A stretch of DNA of 64,000 bases from Malania oleifera (lineage: Eukaryota > Streptophyta > Magnoliopsida > Santalales > Ximeniaceae), in assembly GCF_029873635.1 (NCBI RefSeq), contig NC_080420.1, positions 30,805,032 through 30,869,031 of the forward strand, read 5' to 3'. Of the stretch, positions 46,232 to 57,253 are shown piece after piece. The position numbers and the translations under genes were made by a program. The notes beneath the pieces were generated by a model. It was not told where the DNA came from. It saw only the letters and a list, made by a program, of their open reading frames with translations, and ran no database searches. The number at the start of each line of letters is the position of its first letter. The first letter of the stretch is position 1.

Positions 46232-47331
46232 TGTTGGCTTTTTGAGTCAGATCTCTATTTTGATGCTGACAAATGCAAGTGTTTCTTATGTGTGTGTTTC
46301 AGTTCTGAATAGGTATAATTCAAGTCACACATAAGATCAAAAGAACATTGAAGCGAAGACAGGACTTAAAGCTCAAATTTGACATATTCCATGATGTCAA
46401 AGAGCAAAGGAGAAGAAGAAGACATAATATTTCTTTTGTAATTGCATTTATTTTTATTATTTGATGTGTAATAATGCATGCATCTACATGATATGATTTT
46501 TGGCTCAAGCAGAACCACAGATTGACCATAGGGAGCCACAAGATCGTAGACTGACTTTAGGGTTCATCTTCGGTTGACTGAAGGTTGACCAACGTCGAAT
46601 TTTTGGGGTTAACTCTCAAAGACCATATATTGACGTTAGGTCCCAAAATATCACATGAAAAGTCCTTTATAACTTAGAAGTTATAATTAAGTGAACAAGG
46701 GTGACTTTGAATAAAAATCCGGACTTAAATGCACAATTTTAATATGCTCGGTCAACCAACCTAAACCTACATAGACTTTCGGTCGACCAAACCTCCTAGA
46801 GTCAACTTGTTGACTATTCGGTCAATTATTTTAAAATGAACTTGAACTGTATGGTTGACCAAACTGGCACATGGGTAATTCCCAATCCTTTGGTCAGCCG
46901 AACTCTTAGTTGAAATTTGATATGGTCAACCGAATGTCAAAATTTGGTCAACCGAAAATGCCCTAGTTGATCGAACCTCGGAGGGTTCAAAACCACCTTA
47001 ATGTGGTCGACTAAAACTGTTGGAATTGGTGTATTCCCAAGAGGGAGGTGAATTGGGTATTTTAAAATTTATCTCCTAGGTTCAACTAAGCTAGCAGTAG
47101 TAGTAAACAACTTATGGTCTTTCTAAGCATATACTAACTGCACGGATGAAAATAATACGTGGAAATTAAATCATACGTAGTATTCACAATATATCAAATA
47201 TAACATACATGCGCAAGAATATAAAGTGCTGGAAATTAAAATCAGACACATGATATGTTATCAGGGTTCGGTCAATACTACCTACGTCCCTGCCTCAAAC
47301 TCACAAACAAGAGGATTCCACTACATGCTCA

Positions 47332-47789
47332 TAGGGTTGGCCTCACTTTAAGGCAGTTGAGGTGCTTGCCTAGGGCCCCAAAAATTTTGAGGCCCCCAAT
47401 TTTTTTTTTAATGTAATAATGTTAATATTATTTATGATGCTCTCTTCCCATACAATGACTTTCCCATTATCAAGTAAATAAAATTGTATTTTATAATGTA
47501 AAGAAAATGTAATTTATTTCTTCTTTTTTTTCAAAAAAATTTTGGCGCCCCCAAAATTTTTTTTAATATAATAATGTTAACATTATTTATGATGCTCTCT
47601 TCTCATACATTGATTTTCCCATTATCAAGTAAATGAAATTCAGGTTAAATATAAAACTTTAATTAGTGATTTTGCATATCAAAAAGTTAGAATAATTAAT
47701 TTTAAATAAAAATAAAAATAAACAAAAATATTAAGAGCCCTTAATTAAATCATTCGCCTAAGGCCCCATATTGTGGAGAGTTGGCCCTG
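47332..47789. mobile_element. hAT-like miniature element (458 bp)
   Basis: It is flanked by CATGCTCA (47324-47331) and GATGCTCA (47790-47797), an 8-bp duplication with one change, which is the hAT size. The ends are TAGGGTTGGCCTC and, inverted, CAGGGCCAACTCTC: imperfect inverted repeats of the CAGGGCCGGC type known in hAT elements, with 'gcctagggcccc' wording just inside. It has no coding capacity. The related LTR at about 52709-52740 shows the uninterrupted site with a single ATGCTCA. Confidence 0.75.
47388..47643. repeat. Internal direct duplication in the hAT-like element
   Basis: About 98 bases starting 'GGCCCCCAATTTTT' (47390) recur from about 47546 ('GGCGCCCCCAAAATTT'), both running into 'TATTTATGATGCTCTCTTC' and 'CCCATTATCAAGTAAAT'. 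Confidence 0.85.
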
Positions 47790-49578
47790 GATGCTCACTT
47801 CACGAGTGAAGCGATACCATTTACAACACCTTACCAGGATGGTACACTTAGTTATCTTAACTGGGTCTAAACCAGTTCGGGACTATTCATAGGGCTAGTG
47901 TCCCTCTTCCAACCATTCGTCGGGAATACAAAAGATATGAATAACTTGTGTACAATCAAATGTACTTCTTATGCTAAGCATATGAGTATAACAATACAAC
48001 TCAAAATACACTCACGAATGATATGAAAATAAACTCACTGTGAGTATGGTGATTTTTCTCAAAATAACTTTTTGCAATCTTTAAGTAAAGTGTATACAGT
48101 GAGTATTTTAAAAATTCAACCCCAAAATATCTCTTCCCAAAAGATTTTCAAAAACTTGTTTAAAGGAAGCGAGGGTTTTTGCTTTCTAATGATCTTGCAA
48201 ATCAGTGTACATCAAAGTGAGCACAAATGCAATAAGACTTTCCTACCACAAAGTATATGTACTCAAGTCTTTCAAGGTAACCAATATAAATTTTCTCCCA
48301 ATAATATTTATCAATAAAATATATGGGAGATCCAAGAAGCTAACTCTCAAAAAAAGAACAAGTGAGAGTATGAGCTTTGGATGAAGAAAATAAATGCCCA
48401 ATGATTAATCAAATGCTCTCTTCAAAATGATTTTAAAAACAAGGAGTGTAAGAGAGTATGAGTAGTATGCTTTGAAAATATTGGAAGTATTTGAGCAATA
48501 AGAGGAGTTTGAGTATAAAAAATTTTAGAGAAATTTTCTTAATGATTTTTACTAATCTCTTACTAATTGAGTTTAATTACAACAAACCCAGTTTAACCTC
48601 GGTAAAAATTGAGCAACCCGAGAGGTTCATTCGACCATTTTTAGGGTTCGATCGACTAGATTGCTCAGTTTGATCGACTAGATTGCTCAGTTCGATCGAC
48701 CAGGGATTTTTTGAACTGAAGTGTTGGGCGACCAGATTTGAGGCAATTTTTGAACCTCCGAGGTTCGGTCGACCAGGGCGTTGGGATTTCCCATATACCA
48801 GTTCGTTTGACCAGAGCATTGTAGCTTATTTTAGAAATGGTCGACCAACTGGTCAACTTTTTGACCCTTAAAAGGTTCAGTAAACTGAGGGTCTTCGTGT
48901 ATTTTGGTTCAGTTGACCGACCATACAAAATTTTCAATTTAGGTCCTATTTTTCTTTTGAAATCATCCCTATTCTCATGATAATTATTTCTAAGATATGT
49001 GGGGGTTTTTTCATGCAATATATTTGGACCTAAGGTCAGTTTAAGATCTTTGAGAGTTAACCTCGAAAATTCGGCGTTGGTCGACCGTGCCCTATGGTCA
49101 TTTGGTTCTCTATGGTCATGTTAAGCTTATCATACACATCATGCATGTCATTCAATATTATAGATCAAATATAAAACAAAATGCATTACAAATTAAAAAC
49201 ATAAGTCTTCTTCTTCATATTTGCTCTTCTGTCTTTCGTGGAAAATGTCAGTTGATGTAAGCTTTAAGGTCTTTTCGCTTTCACCAGCCTTTCCCTTATG
49301 TGTGTGCTAACATATCAAGTCTACTCAAACACTGAATACACATAAGAAACTTGCGGTCTTTATCAAAACTAGAAATCGGACTCAAAAAGTCAACAAAAAT
49401 CTCAGTTCGAAAATGCCACAGTCGACCGAACTTAGTGATATGGTCGACCAAACCTCCAATATAGTCAACTGAACCTCTCGGGTTGGAATTTTTTAAAAGT
49501 ACTAAAACGTCATTAACTTTTAATTAAAATTTTCCAAAATACTGAGTGTGTCCCGAACGGTCATAATTTTCGTAAAAT

Positions 49579-49587
49579 CTATAAATA
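49579..49587 (+). promoter_or_regulatory. TATA box of the SIRE-like 3' LTR
   Basis: CTATAAATA followed by CCCC. The equivalent position in the minus-strand LTR at about 53575 reads as the complement (ATTTATAG), so it is conserved in the family. Confidence 0.6.
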
Positions 49588-50715
49588 CCCCCTCATTTGC
49601 TTTGATTCGCAACTTTGATTAACTCCAAATTCTCTCTAAACCTCTGTTAATCAAAGTCCCCCCAAAACCAATTTTTATTGATAAAATTATTCTTTTGGGA
49701 CAAAATCTTTTATACAAATCTCTCTAACTCTCTTTCATGAATTTATTTCAAAATTATTTTTGAGGAGAGTATTTTATTTAGGGCATTTTATTAGCACATA
49801 CTCTCACTAGACACTTAATCTTTCAAAAATATTTTTGAGAGTATTGCTTAAGTTTTCTCCCAATTATTTCTTTGATAAAAATTTTCAGGAGAAAATTATT
49901 TACAGCACAAATATTTTCTTGAACTTAAATTCCTATATTCTTCAAATATCCTTTATTTTAAAAAATATTTATAAGAGAACAATAATACTCATTTTTCATA
50001 TACATTTTATTTGTTCAAAATTATTTGATAGCACCCTTACTCTATTGAGCATATTTCATATCATATTAGAGTGCATATATTTAGAGTTTAAACGTTGTAC
50101 ATCTCTACTTGTATTTAGAAGCATTTTATCATGTACAAAAATGATTTTTATTGTATCGGTTGGATTCAACCCGAAATTGAATTGGGGAGTCTCAACCCCG
50201 TAAGTGAGACCGATTCGGCTCAGCTCGAAAATTGAATCATGGAGTCTCAACCCCGTAAGTGAGATCGGTTCAGTTCAGCCTGAAAATTGAACTGTGGTTT
50301 TCCTTGTCCCATAAGGAGAGGATTTAAACGGCTTTTGCTCTACCCGTTTAAGTGAGTAGGGATAGTGCAATTCTTAGGAGGTATGTCCAAGACAGGGATG
50401 TAGGCTGGTTTGGTCGAAGCTTGATAACAAATATCGTGTGTTCCTCTATTCCTATCTCATTTACTTTCCACACTATAATTTTCATATGTGCATATTTGTC
50501 CATTTACAGTTATAATTATTTGCATGCGCACATTCATTTAAATGAGATATCCTGCACATGTATGTTGACACACAATGTTTTATCATTTTACATACATGTT
50601 TTTGTGTTGTATGGGATACGACATATGGTGAATCGGCGCGAATGTTTAAATAAGCTGAAAAGTTTTAAATGTCCAATTCACCCCCCCCTCTCTTGGAATC
50701 ACACCAATTCCAACA

Positions 50716-51172
50716 GTTACTATAAGGTTAAAGAAATAAGACTACTTTACAAATATGAAAAACCAATCTCATTTTTGCTAAAGTTGAGATTAGGCCTATT
50801 ATAAGATGGATCCTTTAGCTTAGATGAAACTACATCATATGTTTCACGTCAAGTTGCCTCAAACCATTTAATGCTAACACAAAAGATCCAAATAGAAGTT
50901 AGTTAACCAAAGCACCATTGAACACAACACAACTTGATAAAAGTGAAGTTGAAGCAATCCTTGGAGACAGAAAGTTCACATCATTAAGGAAGAAACAAGA
51001 TGAGTTTTCAGTGAATTGGAAAGGTACTCGAGGCAAAGAAATTAGCTAGATTTCATCGGAACACATACAACCATTCATGGACCAATTTGAAGAGTATCTA
51101 GCATCAAAGTCTATAAGGATGTCAACAACATAAGTAGGGGAGAATGTCATCAGCTAAACTTGTTTAGGGTAT
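50716..51172 (+). pseudogene. Chromovirus integrase C-terminus with chromodomain (relic)
   Basis: In one frame after a frameshift near 50855, 'SCLKPFNANTKDPNRS' matches the 'HVSxLKPY' end of gypsy integrase. It is followed at about 50936-51040 by a chromodomain-like 'EVEAILGDRKF', then 'EFSVNWKGTRGKEIS*', where a stop stands at the Trp normally found after the Ser. The tail reads 'MDQFEEYLASKSIRM' and 'VGENV', the common end of such pol genes. Chromodomains of this type steer integration to chromatin. Only this C-terminal scrap remains. Confidence 0.68.
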
Positions 51173-51179
51173 CTTGTCT

Positions 51180-51334
51180 CTGATTGTTTGCATTGTGTGC
51201 ATAGGATGATTTACATACACGTTTGTATTATGAATGAGTTATGATATGTGGTGAATCTGCGTAAATGTTTAATTTAATCAAAATATTTTTAAAACTCAAT
51301 TGATCCCCTTCTTGAAACCACACCAATTCCAACA
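51180..51334 (+). repeat. 3' end of another SIRE-like LTR
   Basis: Matches 50560-50715: 'tttacatacac.tgtt', then 'atatgtggtgaatc.gcg.aaatgtttaa', ending CACACCAATTCCAACA. It has no interior or LTR start attached. Confidence 0.65.
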
Positions 51335-52428
51335 CCACCCGCTGGTTCTTCACTACTCTCTTACATGTCTCCCCTCTTCCTCTGTTCTTCGCCTAAGATC
51401 CCAAACATGTGCTGTGATATCCCGCCGCCCGTCCTGCTGCCAACTACCACGGCCAAGAAGCAAATTATCACATCCTTGCCCATTGACTCCCATTTTTCTT
51501 TCCAATTTTCCAACAGCTATATTGCTCAACTCAACATCAACCTTTACCAAGACTACTACAACAACAACATGACCCAAAAGAAAAATAGTAACTAATATTC
51601 TTTGATAAAACTCCTTGTTTATAATTATTTTTTTAAAATTTTAAATAAAAATCCCTTTTCTTGTGAAAAAAGTTACAAGTATTTAAGAAAAGAACTAAGT
51701 GAATAAAAAAAATAGAATTAACATGCATGTATGCATATGCATGCGCACATATAAAAATGCATGAATAGCATAAATGTGGCTCCAAGGATATTATAAAAGC
51801 AAAATACATAGTGCTGGGGACCCGTGCCCACACTGCTCTATTCACTAAGAGCATGTCACGTGGCCCTAAAACATGATAAAACTGCAGGCTACCAGCTGCT
51901 AAAACATGACTTCTACTGCATCTGACTCTGACTCTCAATCTATATATGTCGAAAAGAATGGATCAAATTTAAAAAGAGGAAAATCAAAGCAAGCGGCTAG
52001 GTTCGCCTCTGACGACCACACTGTGCGTACTGGTCGCCTGCACTCTGCGTGTGTTAATTGGCCATCACTCCACCTGCTTCCTACCCCTTTCCTTGCACCC
52101 TACTTTACTTTTCTGAGCATCTCAGCCGCAACTTGCGGACTAACCAAACAATGAGTAAAAGTTTATTATTCAAGTGGAAAAGGACATAGCGGCGAATTTA
52201 TTTTTTTATGAATTAATTAAGTGTTTAAAGAATTTTGGACACCATCCCTTCAATATATGTATAATAAATAATATTATTTTGTTGACCATCTTATTAGCAA
52301 TGATATGTATTAACAATCCCTATCTATTTTATATGTATATATATGGATGTTCATCCATGTGCATGTTTGATCCTAATTTTTACATGTACCTATTTATTTA
52401 ATTATTTACTTTTTGTTCTGTCATTTAG
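51335..52428 (+). other. Low-copy sequence, possible host gene remnant or intron
   Basis: GC-richer than the surroundings and without retrotransposon wording. A frame at 51365-51595 (76 codons, tail 'YIAQLNINLYQDYYNNN') and one at 51906-52154 (82 codons) are open, but I recognise neither and composition alone does not prove coding. The end, 'TACTTTTTGTTCTGTCATTTAG', has the shape of an intron 3' end and runs up to the LTR insertion at 52429. Confidence 0.4.
52424..52428. repeat. Target-site duplication TTTAG (left)
   Basis: Identical to 56746-56750. It flanks the minus-strand solo LTR. Confidence 0.88.
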
Positions 52429-55400
52429 TATTGACTTTAGTGTATTTCCAAGAGAGAGAGGGGTAAATTGAGTATTTAAAATTTCTTCTTACGTTTGACC
52501 AGACATTTGTAATATTACACAACCTAAAGTTTGTCCATGTAATCCAAATGTACAAATAAATATAATATGCGGAAATTTAAATCATTTGCATCATTCACAC
52601 AACAATATACATGTGTAGAAACATAAATTGCACAAATATAAACAGACAAAGGATATGTTATCGGGGTTCGGCCAACTGTGCCTACGTTCCTGCCTCTAGC
52701 TCGCAAGTCTGAGGATTCCACTAATGCTCACTTAACGGGTGGAGCGGCACCGTTTACAATCAGGTCAATTCACGGGGCTGACCTCAACCTACACCTTACC
52801 AAGATGGTGTACCTAACTTTCCTAACTGGGTCTAAGTCAATCCGGGACTATTCAACAGGATTAGTCTCTCTCTTCAGGCCTACGCTTGGAATACAACAAA
52901 TTCACACTATAATTTGCGTACAAGTAAAATGTTTCTTACACTAAGCAGATATGTACCACTATTCTTAATCAATTTATGCACTCACATATGATAAGATTTA
53001 TGCTCAAGTGAGATCTTGAAAATTTAATTCAAGATAATATATTTGACGAGTGAATATGCAAGGTTATCTCAAAAACCATAATCAAGTATCACACAAATAT
53101 TTTATCAAATATAATCACAACAGATACTTAGGGTTTAAGCTTATAAAAAAGATTTATCAAATAAAATATGTAAGCTCTCAAGTCTTGTAATTTGAATGCA
53201 AAGACTAGGAAACTAAAAACAATTTATTCTCAATCAAATATTTATATATGAAATATTGTGGGAATAAACAATCAAACCTAACTCTCAAAAAGGTTTTTCA
53301 AATATATATGAATGTGTGAGAGTAATGCCCAGAAAATGATTTGAAATGATATACAATACCACAAACAAATATTCCTACACCTTACAATTGATTTGCAAGT
53401 TAGGAGAACTTAGAAAAATAAACTTTCTTTTTCAAAATGATATTTGCTAATAAATATGTAAGAGAGTGTATAAAAATATATTTGAAATATTGAGTATATA
53501 GCAAAAGGAGTATAAAATATTTGATTTTTGCTAATGACTTTTCCTAATTTCTTGCTAATCAAGGCAAATGAGGGGATATTTATAGATATCCCTCAAATTT
53601 TGACCATTGGGGACCTATTAGGTATTTTGAAAAATATTTAATGATGTATAAAGCAAATTAACCCTGATTTACTATGGAAAATTTCGCCAACCCGAGAGGT
53701 CCGGTAGACTAGATTCAAGGTTTGGTCGACCGAGTGTCTGGTTTCGGTCAACCAGGAGAATTTTGAACTAGAAGGATGATCAACTGTACTTGAGAGGTTC
53801 AAGGGCGATTTTCCAAATCTGCGCGGTTCGGTTGACAGGGTCTTTTTTGAACTAGCAGGTTCGGTCAACCGAGCAGTTGGCATTTCCCATGTGGGGGTTC
53901 GGTCGACTAGGGCATTGCCCATATAATCTTAGTCAGTCGACCGAGTGGTCAACTTGTTGACCCAAGGAGGTTCAGTCGACTAGGGCTTGCCTATATACTT
54001 TTGGTCGGTCGACCGAGCAGTCAATTTATTGACCCGATGGGGGTTCAGTTGACTGAAGATCTCAGTGTAACTGAGTTCGGTCAACCGAACATGTCATCCT
54101 TAGGCATTTTGGTGATTTTCTCTCTAAAAAATTATCCTTATTCTTGTGATGATTAACTTAATTTTAATATGGCACTTATTTATGCATACATGGGGGACCT
54201 GTTAGCTTTACCATGATCCCAAGAGGGGGGGTGAATTGGTATTTTTAAAATTTATCTCCTAGGTCTTCCTCCTAATAGCAGTATGTTCACAAGCCTATGG
54301 TCAATTTAGTGCAAATAATGTAAATATACGAGAAATTAAATGAAGCAATTTAAACAATCACACAAGCACCAGAAAGCAGTAAAGAAAGGATGACATGCAA
54401 ATATGTTATCGAGATTCGGCCAACTGCCTAGGTCCCTGCCTTGGCTAACCAGTACAAGGATTATCACAATAACTTGCTCACTTAAACAGGTGGAGCGACA
54501 CCTATACAAACCAGGTCAAATTACCACAGGGCTGACCTCAACCTTTACACCAATCCTTACCGGGTTGGATTACCGCCCCCTTAGGCCACGCCTGGAATCT
54601 CTCAGATATACAATCAAACGGTACAATATATGGGTGCTTTCACGTAAAGCAGATTTGTACCACAAATGTGCACAAACACAAACATCATAGATGATTTAAA
54701 TATGTAAGCTTAATGTGGTCTAAATATTTCAACTTTCAACTATGTTTTCTATCAGTGTAGTAAGTACGTGAGAGTGTCATACAAGCAATTTGTGTATCTC
54801 AAGGTATTTCAATCAAATGTGTTCACACCGAATATTAGATAAGCCTCAACAATATCAATCAATAGAATATCTCAATCATGGAAGTATGTATATGCTTGGA
54901 TTGCAAAATATATAGGATCTTTGTTTTCAGTAAAAATATTTGAGTGAATAAATATTGCAACAAAGATGTTTCACTTTAAACACAAATATCTCCTCAAATG
55001 GTTTTCAAAATAAAGGGCAATAGATATTTGTAAATGATTTTGAAAATATTTTGCAACCAAAAGCAAAAATGGGCTTCTTAAGATATTGCAACAAATATGC
55101 AATCTCAGAAGACCTAGTGAAGTCTTCTTAGGATGAACTTATTGGCTAAGTACCCTAAGAATCCTTTTGGTTCAACTCTCAATAAAATTATATCAATCTC
55201 ACAACCAAGAGAGAGTAAACCTTCCTATCTAAGCACTCAAGAATACTTACAAATGATTTTACGAGTATTGAATGTAAGCTAGAGTGTATTTGGAAGAGTA
55301 TGAGCAAATGGGAATCAAAAGAAAGTATTTTTGCTTGAGAGAGATTTTCTTAATCTTTTTGCTAATCGATGCTTAATCCACCAAATGAAAGAGTATATGT

Positions 55401-56745
55401 AGACATACCAAAGTTTTTGACCGTTGGGAACCTATTAGGGATTGTTAGAAAAGTTTAATGACGTTTAAAACATTTTAACCCTGTTTAAAGATTTTAACTG
55501 CGGTAAAAAATTAGGTGCAAACCGAGAGGTCCGGTCGACCAGAAATGTTTCAGTCGACCAGGACTCATATGGTTCGGTCGACCAGGAAATATTAAACTAA
55601 GAGCACGGTCGACCAAGAGAGGGCGATTTCCTAATTTTCTAAGTTTCGGCCGACCAGGCCATTTTGAACTGGCTGGTTCGGTCGACTAGACCACTAGAAA
55701 TTCTCCCGAGAACCCTTCAGTCGACTAGGTAGTTGTAGTACAAAAGTGGTCGGTCGACCAGATGGTCAAACTTTTGACCCCAGAGGGTTTCAGTCGACTA
55801 GGGCCTTTTGAACTACCTGGTTCGGTTGACTAGGTGGTCAAACTTTTGACCCAGGGGGTTTCGGTCGACCAGGCCAAAATGAACTAGCTTGGCTAGTTGA
55901 CCGAAAGTGCACCATGTGTACATTTCGGTCCCGTATCAAAACAAACAAGTCATATTCAAGTGCCTAACAGATATGTGTGAAAGTGTGTGTGTCTTAGGGG
56001 CACTTGGGGTCCAATTTGAAGACACTGAAAAATTCTGGTGTCGGTCGACCGAAGGGAATACCCTAAGGTCTTTCTATGGTCATTTTTGGTTTGTATCTGG
56101 TTTGAGCTTACAAAATAAATCATGCGTATGATGTGTGTGCTTATTACAAACCGAATGCCCTAATTACTATTACAGACAAATTTCACTAAAAATTATTACA
56201 ATTAAGAGCATGAGTTTGTCTTCAAGTTTTGAGCTTTCACGTGCCATTGATGATATGCTAATATGAACCTGCACATGGATTAGATATTTATTAAATACAG
56301 GAGTATTTGTCATTATTAAAACCGGGCGTGACCTATAAGGTCAACAGGTCCTAAGGTTAGTCTAGGTCTTTTTGAGAGTTAATCACCAAAAATTCGGCAT
56401 TAGTCGAATCGCTAAGGTCCCGTGGCTCCTTATGGTTAGTCTATGGTAATGTTGAGCATAAATACCTATTATGCATGTGATGCAGTTATTACAAATCATA
56501 AATTATTACTGACCAAATAATGAAACAAAAATACATATATAAATAAAACAAAATATCTTCTTCTTTTCTCTTCTGTCTTCCGTGGAAAACGCCAGTTGAT
56601 GTGAGCTTTAAGTTCTTCTGTCTTCCACCATCCTTTCCCTTATGTGTGCGCTAACATATCAAGCTTGCTCAAACACTGGATACATATAAAAGAAACTTGC
56701 AGTTTGTCATTATCAAACTCAGGAATCGGACTCAAAAAGTCAACA
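52429..56745 (-). repeat. Minus-strand SIRE-like solo LTR, interrupted
   Basis: On the minus strand it starts TGTTGACTTTTTGAGTCC (56745) and ends ...CACTAAAGTCAATA (52429). Without the nested LTR at 54200-56346 it measures about 2.2 kb. Perfect TTTAG duplications flank it. It carries a GTCGAC motif cluster at 53690-54085 and the complement of a TATA motif near 53575. With no interior attached, it is a solo LTR. Confidence 0.87.
54200..56346 (-). repeat. Solo LTR nested inside the solo LTR
   Basis: On the minus strand it starts TGTTGACCTTATAGGTCAC (56346), like elements B and the 27611 relic, and ends at TGTTAGCTTTACC (54200, read on the plus strand). It is flanked by GGACC (54195-54199) and GGTCC (56347-56351), a duplication with one change. 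The intact equivalent 'TTTGGACCTAAGG' is seen at about 49023. Its motif cluster is at 55525-55905. Same orientation as its host LTR but a different subfamily. Confidence 0.83.
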
Positions 56746-56819
56746 TTTAGTTCAGAAGGATGAATGAGATGCAGGTTGTAAATGCAAGAGAGAAATGGAA
56801 TGCCCTTAGCTCAGCTACG
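56746..56819 (+). CDS. Candidate host exon directly after the LTR insertion site
   Basis: After the duplicated TTTAG, 69 bases (56751-56819) are open in one frame only and read 'FRRMNEMQVVNAREKWNALSSAT'. They end ACG before GTAAAT, a good donor site. The LTR's left flank ends in a good acceptor (...TTCTGTCATTTAG at 52428). Before the insertion, acceptor and exon would have been contiguous. I do not recognise the protein, and no further exons were identified with confidence. This may equally be a pseudogene or non-coding transcript. Confidence 0.35.
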
Positions 56820-57253
56820 GTAAATGTGTTTACATGATTTATTTTGGATTATGTTTTTTCTTTCTCCATTTGAAATTTATAAGGGATATAGTTCTGTATA
56901 TGTAGCTTCATACCACTTGAGTAGATGTAAATATTAATGAAATCATGTAATGCATGCATTCTTATATGATAGAATATTATTTGTTACAAGTAATTCTCAT
57001 TATTAAGTATTTGATTAGTGTAGATTTGTCGTAAAAATGAGTCCCAAGAAACATTTAGTCCCTCAAACATATGGTGAAAAGGCCCAAAGATCATGATTAA
57101 AGAGTGAGTACGTGTGGTTAACAGTTTTATAAAGAAATTGTGATAATCTATCTCTTAATTAAATATTAATTCATGCACTAAAAGTTTAGAATATAAATTT
57201 TTTTTAAAAAGTCAACAATTAATAATTTTATAGAAAAATAATGAGATAATTAT
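56820..57253. other. AT-rich sequence, possible intron
   Basis: Begins GTAAATG after the candidate exon. AT-rich, with no repeat wording and no supported coding frame. Confidence 0.4.

Larger units (their letters stand above)
47018..49395 (-). repeat. Nested minus-strand SIRE-like solo LTR
   Basis: On the minus strand it starts TGTTGACTTTTTGAGTCC (49395) and ends ACCAATTCCAACA (47018). It is flanked by AAAAC (47013-47017) and AAAAT (49396-49400), a target duplication with one change. It lies in opposite orientation inside the 3' LTR of element A and carries its own GTCGAC motif cluster at 48600-48900. No interior is attached. Confidence 0.83.
32753..50715 (+). mobile_element. SIRE-like copia element A with nested insertions
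   Basis: The pieces are a 5' LTR fragment (32753-33625 plus 35712-35917), interior (35918-36520 plus 43200-46231) and a 3' LTR (46232-47017 plus 49396-50715, together about 2.1 kb). The interior keeps only a trace of gag and a long non-coding stretch before a polypurine tract; pol is absent. Removing the three insertions restores LTR sequence collinear with the other SIRE-like LTRs in the window. No primer-binding site is recognisable after 35917. Confidence 0.78.
46232..50715 (+). repeat. 3' LTR of SIRE-like element A (interrupted)
   Basis: Starts TGTTGGCTTTTTGAGTC and ends CACACCAATTCCAACA. It is split by the insertion at 47018-49395; the own length is about 2.1 kb. The upstream half carries GGTCGACCA-type motifs (46555-47015 and 49420-49480). 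A TATA motif lies at 49579. The downstream half has the LTR 3' wording 'caattcaccccc'. The LTR start matches the starts at 32752, 49395 and 56745 on the other strand. Confidence 0.82.

Noticed and set aside
48600-48920. CRISPR-like regularly repeated GTCGAC motifs
   Set aside because: Units are short and variably spaced in a plant retrotransposon LTR, with no constant repeat-spacer length.
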